64,000 nt of DNA from Xenopus tropicalis. Lineage: Eukaryota; Chordata; Amphibia; Anura; Pipidae. Below are positions 24,273 to 36,350 of this stretch, one piece after another. Under the pieces are notes generated by a model that saw only the letters and a program-made list of their open reading frames with translations, was not told where the DNA came from and searched no databases. A program made the translations under genes and the position numbers. The stretch is taken from the NCBI RefSeq assembly GCF_000004195.4, contig NC_030679.2:32415712-32479711 (forward strand). Direction: 5' to 3'. Position 1 is the first letter of the stretch, and each line of letters opens with the position of its first letter.

Positions 24273-25040
24273 AATTTACACCAAAAGTGGCTCCATCCCA
24301 ATTGCATGTGCCAAAAAGATGAGAATATTCCCCAATGCAAACCTGTTCTAATCTCCTTTTAGTAAATTGGTCATGTTGTGTCTAATTTTTATTTTTGATC
24401 TGTAGTAAATATGCCCCCTCTTTCACTTTTTTATATGTTAAAGTGGAACTTGAATTCCTTTTGCCTTCCATGGTCATAGGTACAGACCAGCCCTTATAAC
24501 CTAGCAAGGCAGGGAGGGGATAAAATACACCATTGACCCTGTAGATAAATGGTCTTAGTCAGAGGCAATTTATCATGGTTTCCTCTCAATTTAAGGATTC
24601 ATATATGTCTGTGAAGTATTTATTTTTTACAGTTCTGATATTGTTTGTGCATCTGAATGAGGTTGTGTCAAAAAGGTGTGTAATATTATGCCTTTAAGGT
24701 AGAAAATGTTACAACAGAGGCAAAAGTCAGCCTAGTCGAATAACTAGTTTTAACCAATAAGATGTTTCAAATTATTGTTTTAGTCTTCTGGGATTCTTTT
24801 TTGATCTGACTCCTCCTGTTGAGCCCATCTGCTTTGCTATGACCGCTGCTTTTCTTCTCTAACTTTTAAGCATGTCATGGCCCTTAAAGTGTTAGCCAAC
24901 ACGTTTTTGATGAAACCTGTCAGTTTTGACAGCAGCATCCATAGTAAAGCTTCATCATTTATGTTTACATTATATATGGCATGTTCTGACATTTACAATG
25001 GCCCTGCCCTCTACTGTCTCTGCCAAATCTGCAGCTGAGG
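24273..25040. other. Unassigned intergenic sequence
   Basis: No element delimited. GTAGTAAATATGCCCCC at 24403-24419 looks like a lone GGGGCATATTTA-type MITE end. Confidence 0.45.
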
Positions 25041-25308
25041 GCTATGTGAGAGGAAGCAGCAGACTGCAAAGAGAAGGGGAAGAAATAATGGAGGGAGCAG
25101 AGGTGAAACCTGCAGGTAGAAGGAAGAAAAGGCTGAATGGTCTAGCTGAAGGGAATAAAGCTGGAACTAACAGGCAGAAGGTAGCCAGAGGGGAACAGAG
25201 GTGGCAAGAAGCAGAAAATAATATGAGTGGGGGAGAGTGGGGAAAACAACAGGTGGGAGGAAACAGAGAAGAACTGACAGGAGTGGGAGGGTTAGAAGAA
25301 GAAAGTAG
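25041..25308 (+). repeat. Polypurine tract
   Basis: About 270 bp in which A and G dominate on the plus strand, in loosely repeated GGAAGAAG / CAGAGG blocks. The scarcity of T removes stop codons and creates a 134-codon plus frame (24926-25330) with Glu/Gly/Lys/Arg bias and no domain. Confidence 0.6.
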
Positions 25309-25375
25309 CAGGGTTGGACTGGCCAGCTAGGAGCAAGGAAAGTCCTGGTGGGCCCTAACCTGAGTGGGCCCTTTG
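25309..25375 (+). mobile_element. hAT-type MITE left-end fragment
   Basis: CAGGGTTGGACTGGCCAG followed by GGTGGGCCCTAACC matches the left side of the elements at 9105 and 50225. No right end. Confidence 0.5.
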
Positions 25376-27529
25376 TCTTCTCTGGAGGATAGAGCTTTAA
25401 CTCTTTCTGCCTTTTCCAATTCCTACTTGTTCTTATTTATTTCCAGCTGTAGGAGAAATATAAAAGAGCTAATTTAGAACTTTGATGGGGTCAGAGAAAA
25501 GACAGAAGCCAAACATACATAGAACTAACAGGGTAAGTATTATTTCCACAGTAGAAATGGAAGGGTTAAAGCTTATTGTTCCTATTAAACAACCATATCA
25601 TCTGGGTGGCAGCAGTTTAGGAGTTTAGGGTGAGAGTGGTTTGGCTAGCATATTGTCTGTCAGTGCTATCCCCTTCAGTGTGTCTGTATTGTGCTCTTAC
25701 ACAGCGATTGCCAGCAATAATGAAACAAACAAAACACAGTAAGGATAACAGACACCCAAATAACTAGTAAATGTGTCTTTTTGGAAGCTGCTATAAAATA
25801 CCAACGGTTGTCTCATCAAGAAGAAAATGTTTAAGGCCTTTGGCAGATCCAGACATCTTGCAGAACCCCCTACAGATTGCCAGTGTGAGACTAAGCCCTG
25901 GGAGGTGGGCGCTTAATATCAGGTATTCTAATAGGCCCTTAGTGCCCCAGTCTGATACTGGAAGGCAGGGTTGTTGAGTACATGAAGCAAAGAAGATAAC
26001 TTTCTGAAAGCAAACATTTAAATTAATAGAACTGTAGATTATAATAATGAATAATATATATATATAATATATATATATATAAGAAATAATGCAATCCTGA
26101 TAAAATTAAGATATTAGAAGTCACCTTAGAGTCCTGGCCTTGTGTGTTTATATGGTCACATGACTTCTAATATACGTATAAGTTACAGATGGGGGTAGAT
26201 TATCCACTATATAATTTAGTGTCTTTGGAAAGTGACAATACTCTAGGTTATAAATAAGAAAGCAATATTATATTTAATAGCCTCTATGTGAACAACATTC
26301 TGATTATTTAACATGTACTCACTGTTTCTTTTGCACTACAAATACACGATTCTAGGAAGTGAATTGATCAGATATTTCAAATACCTGTTTAATGCTCAAA
26401 GAATTCCTTTTTATAAAGTAAGTACTAGTTTTATTAGGTAATTATAGCTGTATAAACTCAAAGAGCTTTGAAACTAAAGCAAGAAACATGCTAATTATTA
26501 TTATTAATACTATACACTCCTTCACAGTTGGAAAGTCAGAGCTTCGGAGGAACCCTGAAGGGCCTTTTTGGCTCACTATCAATGGTGATATGAATGAATC
26601 TGTACTTTTCATAGCTTATATAGCTCTTTGCACAACAATAATTGGCACAAAATTCAATTAAAAACAATGCATTACAGGCATTGAAAGATGGCATTCCACT
26701 TTGTGGTAAATATATTAAGCAATAAAGCTTTAATGACCTATGATTATCAATGGCACGTCAATTGTTATAATCTTATTCATACCTTCTAGTGGTTTAAGAG
26801 GATGCTTTGTGACAGAAAGCACGTTATAATATTGGTGGCTATTGAAATAAAATGCAGCAAAGGAATGCATTTTTGTTACAGAAATATTTATGTTATTTCT
26901 TCCTATTTAAGTGGGGTGGGAAGGTAAAGCTTGAAATGCAATTTAGACCTAAATCATTTAATAAAACATTACAAACATTCATACCATCCAACGTTCCCCT
27001 ATTATTTTGATGTGCTGTATTGATTCAAGTTTGATTTCAATTTGAGTCCGTCTGCCCAAAATTGTCATTCACTGGGATTTTAAGAGCTCATCTGTCAACC
27101 ATGCGTGCATCAATAAAGATAAGTTTAATCTATCTTAATTAATTTATTTATTGCTGTGTTTAACAATAATTTTGTACCCATAGTGGGAGACTGGAAAGAA
27201 CTAAGCTTCAGCTTGCATCACTTTGTTTCCCCTCCGCAGTTCTTCTATTGTGTCTCATTATGTGAAAGTCATTTTTTAAAGCAGAATAACACATAGCCTG
27301 TACACAGAGAGATAATATGAAGGTTATTATATAAACCCTCCAAACTTTTTGTTTATGAGCAGTAATGATAAGCACAATAAGCCACAGGTTTTCGGGCAAT
27401 TATGGTTCAAGTACCCTTCGACCATATCTACAGACACATGGAAATATGTTTAGAATACTGCATTAGTGTCAATTTGAGTCCAAGCTATCCTTGAACAGTG
27501 CATGCCAATACTGCCCTTTTAAATCTTTT
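25376..27529. other. Unassigned intergenic sequence with one microsatellite
   Basis: Contains a broken (TA)n run at about 26052-26081. No gene or complete element recognised. Confidence 0.5.
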
Positions 27530-28053
27530 GCCACCATAGTGCTGGGCTGTGTTTCCCTCAGAGACCACCTGACAGGAAATAATGCAGCTCTAACTGTAAC
27601 AGGAAGTAGTGTGGGAGTAAAACACAGAACTTTGCAGGGACCTCCTTCCTACTGTGTCTCATACACACTTATTCCCTGTGCATTTATATAGAATTATTGT
27701 ATTTATTTATTTATTATAACACTTGTCCTCCCTGTGTGTAATTTTGTATTATGTAAGATTGTAGAGCACTGCGTACCCTTGTGGTGCTTTATAAATAAAG
27801 TTATACATACATACCTTTCTCATTTATTGGCTCATGTGACTTAATATGTATGTGTGCAATTTGAATCGTATGATTACATGGGGGTGTGACTTAGTACTTG
27901 AAATGGCAATTTTCTATTTTGGATTACCCAATAGCACATACTATGAACATGGTTTATTTGGATGAAGCAGGGTTTTACATATGAGTTGCTTTATGCAATA
28001 TATTATTATAGGGACCTGCATTGTTTGGTGCTATAGCTTTTCTTTAGATTCAG
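27530..28053 (+). mobile_element. T2-type MITE, 5' truncated, with nested SINE tail
   Basis: GCCACCATAGTGCTGGGCTG, CAGGAAATAATGCAGCTCTA, GAAGCAGGGTTTTACATATG and the end CTATAGCTTTTCTTTAGA align with the T2 copy at 18816. The TTAAAGG start is missing. An L2-like tail interrupts it. Confidence 0.65.
27640..27815 (+). repeat. L2-like tail nested in T2
   Basis: GATTGTAGAGCACTGCG..GTGGTGCTTTATAAATAAAG followed by (TTATACATACATAC) is the SINE/LINE tail seen elsewhere in the window (reverse copy at 48318). T2 sequence resumes after it. Confidence 0.6.
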
Positions 28054-30150
28054 CCACAACTGGCAAACAATGCAGCACTCAGACACAAAGTGATGCACAA
28101 AGGCATAGGTTAGTTTAACTGAAGCTTCATGGTTAGTAAAAACAGCATTAAATGGTAATTTTTATGTTGAACTAGAGCCACCGATCTTTTTACATGAATA
28201 TTTCTTTTGATGGGCATTTTGCTTGTAAAGAGTTATTGGAAGTACCCTGCCTGGCTGTGTTTACGTTTGGACAATTTAAGGCATGCAAAGTTAGTAGATG
28301 AAAAAAAGAGCAAAACTATCCCTTTGTGTGGCAGCTATGATTCATCTCCAGCACATAACCTTACTATCCAGCAGTGGAATGAGGCTAAATGTGAATATGT
28401 AGTCAGAAATAGTTTTTCTGTATATTACATTTTCATGAGTCTGTAATTTCAGTGGAGGATACTGTGTTCATTTATTACTTTACATTTATGTGATCTGAAA
28501 GATAAACCCACTCAAGTCTATATCACATTTATTCCCTATAAAATCATAAATTCTGAACTTGCTTTCTTTCTGGCTATAAAATTTTATTGTTCTAACCTTG
28601 TGTTTTATGAACCCTGTCATTTCCCAGCTTCTTTTGTCCATTTCGGTAATATAATCTAACTATGCCATTCCTTAAATGTTTCACTGTTCTCTTCATATTA
28701 CTTTCCTCTTTATTTTGCTTATGCGTTTTAGTATAATGCCAGGCCAAACCTATCTATCATGAGTCTTAATAATATAGATGAGTTACCTGCATGGCTTTGA
28801 AATGCTACAATACTAGACTTCCTCTGTACGGAAGGAGATGGCAAATTTGTTAACCATGCATCTTAGCAAATATATGACACGGGCCTGTATCCCTTTTCTA
28901 TATATATCTACCAGGTGCCCGTCCGGAAAGGCATTGTTGCAGATTTCCATTTTATATAGATACATAAGAAATAAATAGTGATGAGCGAAACTGGCATGTT
29001 TTAATTTGCTAAAGAATTCACAAACTTTTAGCAAAATACATTAGAAAGGGAGGGAGAAATTCTATTGTGATTCTGGCAATAGCACATAGAACAGAAAAAT
29101 CGCTCCCATGTTGGAAATTTCTTAAAAACATTTTACCCAGACTGCTTCTTGAATGGACAAGGCTTGGGAGGGCTCCAATCCCATTGGTTGATGAGAAAGG
29201 CAAGAAGTGGATAATAATGATCCCTGCATTTTCCTCCTGGCCCAATAAACAGCAAAATAGCAAAACAGAACACATTTAAAAAATACTAGCCTGGAAAAGT
29301 GGAAAAAGTGGTTATGTTTGTTCTTCCTAAGAAGTATACTCTGGAATACTCAGTGTAGGCTGTTTTTTCTAGGCCAGTTATTATGTGTAACAGAATGGGT
29401 ATTTTTTTATTTATTTTTTATTCTTTTGTACTGTCTGAAACACTGTCCAGCTCAGTCTTGCCTCAGTGGATGCATTATATGAAGAGTTTTGTTCAATTTG
29501 GTCTTAATATAGAACACGAGCTTTGGCAAAGTCGCTTTTCTGAGGCTGATAAAAAGGAGGAGAAAGGTTTTTAATATTGTTGTTTCACTATCATCAAGGA
29601 TTTATTCTGGGTTAGTTACACAGAAAAGGAAAATCAGTCAAAAATTGAGAATTTTGATAAAACTGGACAACTTGAAACATGGAATTAACATATTTTGGAG
29701 CTGTTTGAATAATGGGCTTCCAGAATTAAGGATTCCACACTGGTATAATCTTTTCAATTTCTGTTCATATAAAGAGGAATTTTAAGTGTGAATGACCCTG
29801 AAATTTGGAAGTGAACATTTCGTATTGCTCCCCACTTGAAAGTCATAATGCTTGTCGCTGCTGGTGAGCAATGATGATTTCCCCTCAGTCACCATGAGCC
29901 AAGAAGAATAAGGAAGCTGAGGGGTATTGCAATTTAACAAGAATGTTGTTACCTGAGCAGGGTAAGTTCATGATGCCTTCCTATGGTCTCAGAAAGTTTT
30001 ATCTTTATCCATTAAAAATAAGAGATCCCATACATGTACAGTATTTGTTACCGGTACATTAGACAGAGTTTTCTTCTTTAGTTGCAAAAACAGCAAAGAT
30101 ACTCTATCTATTCTGTTATTCCAGAAAATGCTCTGATTCATATCATACAG
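28054..30150. other. Unassigned; one fragment of the GTGATGAGCGAA family
   Basis: AATAGTGATGAGCGAAACTG at 28975-28994 is the end of the family seen at 52230, on the opposite strand, truncated after about 60 bp. Otherwise no element or gene. Confidence 0.45.
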
Positions 30151-32625
30151 TGTATAGATAGGTCAGTGTGGGTCTGTATGTGAGTGGATAGATAGGTCAG
30201 TATGGGTCTGTATGTGAGTGGATAGATAGGTCAGTATGGGTCTGTATGTGAGTGTATAGATAGGTCAGTATGGGTCTGTATGTGAGTGTATAGATAGGTC
30301 AGTATGGGTCTGTATGTGAGTGTATAGATAGGTCAGTGTGGGACAGTATACAGTGTATAGATAGGTCAGTATGGGTCTGTATGTGAGTGTATAGATAGGT
30401 CAGTATGGGTCTGTATGTGAGTGTATAGATAGGTCAGTATGGGTCTGTATGTGAGTGTATAGATAGGTCAGTGTGGGTATGTATGTGAGTGTATAGATAG
30501 GTCAGTATGGGTCTGTATGTGAGTGGATAGATAGGTCAGTGTGGGTCTGTATGTGAGTGTATAGATAGGTCAGTATGGGTCTGTATGTGAGTGTATAGAT
30601 AGGTCAGTGTGGGTCTGTATGTGAGTATATAGATAGGTCAGTATGGGTCGTCTGTATGTGAGTGTATAGATAGGTCAGTATGGGTCTGTATGTGAGTGGA
30701 TAGATATAGTGTGGGTCTGTATGTGAGTGGATAGATAGGTCAGTATGGGTCTGTATGTGAGTGGATAGATAGGTCAGTGTGGGTCTGTATGTGAGTGTAT
30801 AGATAGGTCAGTATGGGTCTGTATGTGAGTGGATAGATAGGTCAGTATGGGTCTGTATGTGAGTGTATAGATAGGTCAGTGTGGGTCTGTATGTGAGTGG
30901 ATAGATAGGTCAGTATGGGTCTGTATGTGAGTGGATAGATAGGTCAGTGTGGGTCTGTATGTGAGTGGATAGATAGGTCAGTATGGGTCTGTATGTGAGT
31001 GGATAGATAGGTCAGTATGGGTCTGTATGTGAGTGTATAGATAGGTCAGTATGGGTCTGTATGTGAGTGTATAGATAGGTCAGTATGGGTCTGTATGTGA
31101 GTGGATAGATAGGTCAGTGTGGGTCTGTATGTGAGTGGATAGATAGGTCAGTATGGGTCTGTATGTGAGTGTATAGATAGGTCAGTATGGGTCTGTATGT
31201 AAGTGTATAGATAGGTCAGTATGGGTCTGTATGTGAGTGGATAGATAGGTCAGTATGGGTCTGTATGTGAGTGTATAGATAGGTCAGTATGGGTCTGTAT
31301 GTGAGTGTATAGATAGGTCAGTATGGGTCTGTATGTGAGTGTATAGATAGGTCAGTATGGGTCTGTATGTGAGTGGATAGATAGGTCAGTGTGGGTCTGT
31401 ATGTGAGTGGATAGATAGGTCAGTATGGGTCTGTATGTGAGTGGATAGATAGGTCAGTATGGGTCTGTATGTGAGTGTATAGATAGGTCAGTATGGGTCT
31501 GTATGTGAGTGTATAGATAGGTCAGTATGGGTCTGTATGTGAGTGTATAGATAGGTCAGTATGGGTCTGTATGTGAGTGGATAGATAGGTCAGTGTGGGT
31601 CTGTATGTGAGTGGATAGATAGGTCAGTATGGGTCTGTATGTGAGTGGATAGATAGGTCAGTATGGGTCTGTATGTGAGTGTATAGATAGGTCAGTATGG
31701 GTCTGTATGTGAGTGTATAGATAGGTCAGTATGGGTCTGTATGTGAGTGTATAGATAGGTCAGTGTGGGACAGTATACAGTGTATAGATAGGTCAGTATG
31801 GGTCTGTATGTGAGTGTATAGATAGGTCAGTATGGGTCTGTATGTGAGTGGATAGATAGGTCAGTATGGGTCTGTATGTGAGTGTATAGATAGGTCAGTG
31901 TGGGTATGTATGTGAGTGTATAGATAGGTCAGTGTGGGTCTGTATGTGAGTGTATAGATAGGTCAGTATGGGTCTGTATGTGAGTGGATAGATAGGTCAG
32001 TATGGGTTTATGTATGTGAGTGTATAGATAGGTCAGTATGGGTCTGTATGTGAGTGTATAGATAGGTCAGTGTGGGTCTGTATGTGAGTGTATAGATAGG
32101 TCAGTATGGGTCTGTATGTGAGTGTATAGATAGGTCAGTATGGGTCTGTATGTGAGTGTATAGATAGGTCAGTGTGGGTCTGTATGTGAGTGTATAGATA
32201 GGTCAGTATGGGTCTGTATGTGAGTGTATAGATAGGTCAGTGTGGGTCTGTATGTGAGTATATAGATAGGTCAGTATGGGTCTGTATGTGAGTGTATAGA
32301 TAGGTCAGTATGGGTCTGTATGTGAGTGTATAGATAGGTCAGTATGGGTCTGTATGTGAGTGGATAGATAGGTCAGTGTGGGTCTGTATGTGAGTGGATA
32401 GATAGGTCAGTATGGGTCTGTATGTGAGTGGATAGATAGGTCAGTATGGGTCTGTATGTGAGTGGATAGATAGGTCAGTATGGGTCTGTATGTGAGTGTA
32501 TAGATAGGTCAGTATGGGTCTGTATGTGAGTGGATAGATAGGTCAGTGTGGGTCTGTATGTGAGTGTATAGATAGGTCAGTATGGGTCTGTATGTGAGTG
32601 TATAGATAGGTCAGTATGGGTTTGT
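30151..32625. repeat. 34-bp minisatellite, about 73 units
   Basis: The unit is GATAGGTCAGTATGGGTCTG plus TATGTGAGTGTATA, repeated head to tail for about 2.47 kb. The first and last GGTCAG (30161, 32609) are 2448 bp apart, equal to 72 periods. Two positions alternate between units: A/G in CAGT(A/G)TGGG and T/G in GTG(T/G)ATAG. Rare variants (GGGACAGTATACAG, GGGTATGTATG, GAGTATATAG) act as markers and recur about 1427 bp apart. There are no spacers, so it is not CRISPR-like. Confidence 0.98.
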
Positions 32626-32705
32626 GTGTGCTGTGTTCACTTGAAAGGGTTGAACTTGATGGATATTGGTTCTTTTTCAACCGACTGAACAATGTAATTA
32701 TATTC
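32626..32705 (+). repeat. Frog dispersed-repeat tail adjoining the minisatellite
   Basis: GTTCACTTGAAAGGGTTGAACTTGATGGA then TTCTTTTTCAACCGACTGAACAATGTAA is the same tail type as at 13450. It follows the last 34-bp unit through TTTGTGTGTGCTGTG without a break, so the array probably grew within this element. Confidence 0.55.
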
Positions 32706-33594
32706 CCACACCAAGCAGAGTAGTGTAACGGGTGCTTAATCTTCACTTGGATGCATTTGCCAATACCTAGCATGCACAACTGAAGCTACTGCTACAACTG
32801 ACCTAGCTTCAGCTGTGTAGTGTTCAATGTTGGCAGTCTTTTCCAAGAGAAGATTATGCAAAGGGCAAAGGGGTCTGTTCAGTGGATTTCAGTGGGGTTA
32901 AGGATGGTGGCCAAACCAGGGGTCGTAACTACATGGCTTTTGTTAGCTTTTTATGATGAAATGATCAGGAGAGGCCTTCATTTTGAGGTTATTATGTGCC
33001 TTGTGTTTGTCATTTCATTATACTGTATATTAAAAATCCAGCAGTGAGCATCTTGATGCAATAAAGTGTGGGTGCCATCACTCATACAGCAATTTCAGAG
33101 CTGCAAAAGTCATCCATGAGATGATTTTGAAAGGGTGACAAATCACATCTTCAGCCATTATTCTTAGGGTGAAAGCTGATATCACTTGATTTGATACTGT
33201 TTATTGGCTAACCAACTTAAGGAACGTACATTTTTAAGACTTAAGTATCACATCTCTAGATCAGACATAATATATAATTGTGTTGCACTTTAATTCACAG
33301 TTCAAGTGCAACTAACAAAACACGTTCTGCAGGTTTGCTTCAACATAATGTCAGTGTCAATGGTTACGTGTCCATCAAACAGTATCCGAATCCTCTGTGT
33401 TACTTTCACTGCAATTTGACACGTCTAAGCATATCTTGCTATTCTGCATTCCATACCATGTAATTTTCCATTTACTATATGCATGTGTGTTAATGGCCCC
33501 AAAATCACTTTTAGACAGTGTGCAAAACTGGTACATAATTATTCCAAAAAGCCTTAAAGCTATTAAGGTGAGTCTGCAAAATATCAAAATTTAG
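32706..33594. other. Unassigned intergenic sequence
   Basis: No gene or element recognised. Confidence 0.5.
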
Positions 33595-33801
33595 CATTAA
33601 ATAAACCCAATAGGATTGTTTTCCACCAATAAAGATGAATTATATCTTATTTTGGATTTTGTTTTATTATTACAGAGAAAACGGCAGTCATTTTTAAAAA
33701 TTAGAATTATTTGTTTAAAATGGTCTCTGATGGCCTTTCATTATTTTGGAGCTTTCTGGATAACAAGTTTCAGGATAACAGATCCCATACCTGGATACCC
33801 A
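33595..33801 (-). mobile_element. CAGGTATGGGATC-family MITE fragment, reversed
   Basis: AATAAACCCAATAGGATTG, TTTTATTATTACAGAGAAAA, TTCTGGATAACAAGTTTCAG and the end GATCCCATACCTG give one half of the family in reverse orientation. The other half is missing. Confidence 0.65.
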
Positions 33802-34327
33802 TACCTGGTGACATGGAAAAATGTCAAACAAAACCACAGCTAAAAACCCCAACATTCAAAAAGTAATTATAATTAAATTGTAAGGGCACATTAAACACAT
33901 CTGAAACCTGCTGTTACTTTCCAGTTTTGTCTGCTCTCATTGCCAGTTTGAACCACACCTATAACCTTCCAGCAAGTTAAGATTTTTTCAAAATGTATTT
34001 CCAGAAAGATGCACACCGGTTGAGAAAATGCAGACTTTCACTTAATAACCTTAAACTGATTTGACTACCATCATATTTTTCAAGCATCATAACTGATAAA
34101 TCCAACAACCGCTACTTTTTTTTATTTTATGTAAATGTTTTCATTACATGTTCTCAACAGCTATTTCTTCATGGAGCAGGGATAAGATAGGATAAGTATC
34201 CCCACTAGAAGTTGGCCATAAAGAATAAGGAAGCAGGTACCTACTTGTTAGGGCATTTCCCAGGGCTGGCCTGACGCGGACTCTTTTTGCAGTGCTTTAT
34301 GTGTTCCATGTGATAAACAGGAATAGA
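33802..34327. other. Unassigned intergenic sequence
   Basis: No feature recognised. Confidence 0.5.
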
Positions 34328-34921
34328 TTAACAACCACTCCAAGGTATATTAAAGGAGGAATAGTAGTTTACTCCCTTTCTCTTGGAAATCCCATGGTGG
34401 ATTGGGTAAAGTGAGGGGTGGAAATGCCCCAGGAAATTCACAGTCAGAGTAGGGATGTAAGGAATAGCCTGTTGTTGGGTGCTAGGTCTGAACTGATCTG
34501 TGCCCAATAAATGAGATATAGAGGGGTTAGTACCCAAAGCGATATCCATTACAATAGAGTCACCACATTTGTAGGAATAACTATTCCATGACCCAAGTGA
34601 GCACAAGTCTACGATTCTGACCTTTGCCCATACAACCTCTGGAGATCGTCCATCTTTCCCCAATTCCTGTTGTATATGTTTTATATTAGGATGCATTCAA
34701 TTTGTATTCCATAAAGATATGCTTTTATTGGGATTATTGAGTTTGAAAAGGCTCATCAAGGCACTGTTAAGAACACTCTGCAAGTATAAAAAAAATGCCC
34801 AAGACCTGCGGCTGGTTTTACTGATTTGTAGAGACACTTCCACTGAATGGAAGCTTACACCTGTTGTTATTGTCAATGTGTGAAAAATATATGTGAGCCA
34901 TTCAGGCATAGCTTGTGACAT
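34328..34921 (-). pseudogene. Unrecognised decayed reading frame with one internal TGA
   Basis: On the minus strand, a frame opens with ATG at 34921 and runs 74 codons to TGA at 34699-34697. The very next codon, in the same frame, is ATG and begins another 122 codons to a stop at 34328. So 594 bp are open but for one stop, long for this AT-rich DNA. No domain, splice site or family is recognised. It may be a decayed mobile-element or retroelement gene, or chance. Confidence 0.25.
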
Positions 34922-35999
34922 TGGATATCAGTATAATATTATAATATTAAACTATTTCCACTTGCCATATCTGGTACTGTCACATTGATTGCTTTATTGT
35001 GGAGCTGAATGGATCGGAGTCCAGAATGGTAAGAGAGGCCTAAAGAACATTTTATTATTTTGCTACAACATGTTTAAATGCTGGTTGCTTATAATCTATC
35101 ACAGTCATATTGTTGGGCAGCTACTGTAGTATTATGTAGTATAATTTAAAAGACCAGAAAGCAATTGAGTATTGGTACTTTATGGGGATGGGGGTAATAA
35201 AAGTTTATTATATAATATGGTTCTCTGGTTTCCAGACAGCTCTGTCCACCATTTTTAAAGCTTTGCTGACAGCATTATGTATGTTTCTAGTTCTGGTCAT
35301 TTTGACATTTGGCATTGAGAAGTAGGAGAATATAATCCCAGGCAGAAGGTATGGCACAGCCTGCTGTCAGTATACCTGGCAGCTCCAACAACACAAAAGA
35401 AACAATAGAAAGAAGGTTAGATCCTGACTGTGACACATATATACCTGATGTTTAATATTTTGATCTTTCAACAGCTAGACACGTTCATGCATGCTGATAA
35501 CAGCTTGAACAGCTCATCTGGTCTTGGCAACCTCAGATATGCCAGTTGCATTACAGTCTGCTCTCCAAGCGTGAGATCTTTAGTATAGCTCCAGAATCAT
35601 AATTGTCATGCTAATTGTATTAGGTGGAGCTGCAGATGCCCCTGTCAATGTAGCTATAAAAGAAAACAAGGATATAAGAACAGCAAACAACGCAAGAATA
35701 ATCTTTTTTTTTTGTACTTAAGCTTAGCATACACTTGTTTTTCACATAAGCCCATAAAGTTGGCTTCATTTACTGTTAACTGCCGCTTCTAATTACTCTT
35801 CCTTTTTTCTGTTGCATGACACATTTGTGTTCCTAAACACTACATAGCTTTTTACAAACTGTAACATTTCCAATTACTACTCAATCATCAGTGCCCCCCC
35901 CAAAAAAACTTAAGAGGGGCCCTGGCCCTCCATGTAGCGACCCCACAGTCGGGCCCATGACCACGGGTTGCATCACCTATAGTTACACGCCCTTCTTTC
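34922..35999. other. Unassigned intergenic sequence
   Basis: No feature recognised. Confidence 0.5.
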
Positions 36000-36350
36000 C
36001 TAGAAGCATGGCTGTTTTTATTCCTTCTCCTACATTCTGTCTCATTGTCCTGCTTTTATTTGTGGTTGGTGATATCTCTACAAACCCTGGTTCTTGCCAC
36101 ATACTCTACCTGCCTCCTTTCACCTTTGCAATAGTTCCCTTTGCTTAAACCCTTTTGCAACTATCATACACCTTGCTTTATTCATATTCACCCAATTCCT
36201 ATCTTTATTTTTGTACCATTCTCAATACCTAACAAATCCACTTTAATCCATAATTTGTTTTGTTCAAATACTTCTCATTTATTTTCCCTGACATAAGTCT
36301 GGCTCTCCCAGAATGGCAAGCAAATGACACTACTGTCTATCTCGGGGTAA
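36000..36350 (+). pseudogene. LINE (L2/CR1-like) ORF2 N-terminal and endonuclease debris
   Basis: The plus strand encodes CLIVLLLFVVGDISTNPGS, the hydrophobic stretch ending in GDI.xNPGP that precedes the AP-endonuclease domain in many L2/CR1-type LINEs. About 200 bp later a second patch, around LPEWQANDTTVYLG, resembles the LTETWL..D region of the endonuclease. Frames are broken by stops between them. It cannot be functional, and no reverse transcriptase follows here. Confidence 0.5.

Noticed and set aside
24926..25330. 134-codon frame rich in Glu, Gly, Arg and Lys
   Set aside because: The polypurine tract lacks T and so lacks stops; no domain, and the frame runs into a MITE end.
28207..28446. 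79-codon plus frame just downstream of a T2 element
   Set aside because: No family match and no flanking splice sites; composition like its surroundings.
30151..32625. CRISPR-like direct repeats
   Set aside because: Units are contiguous with no unique spacers, in a vertebrate genome; it is a minisatellite.
34328..34921. Assignment of the decayed frame to a retroviral envelope
   Set aside because: A faint compositional impression only; no diagnostic motif is visible, so it is left unassigned.
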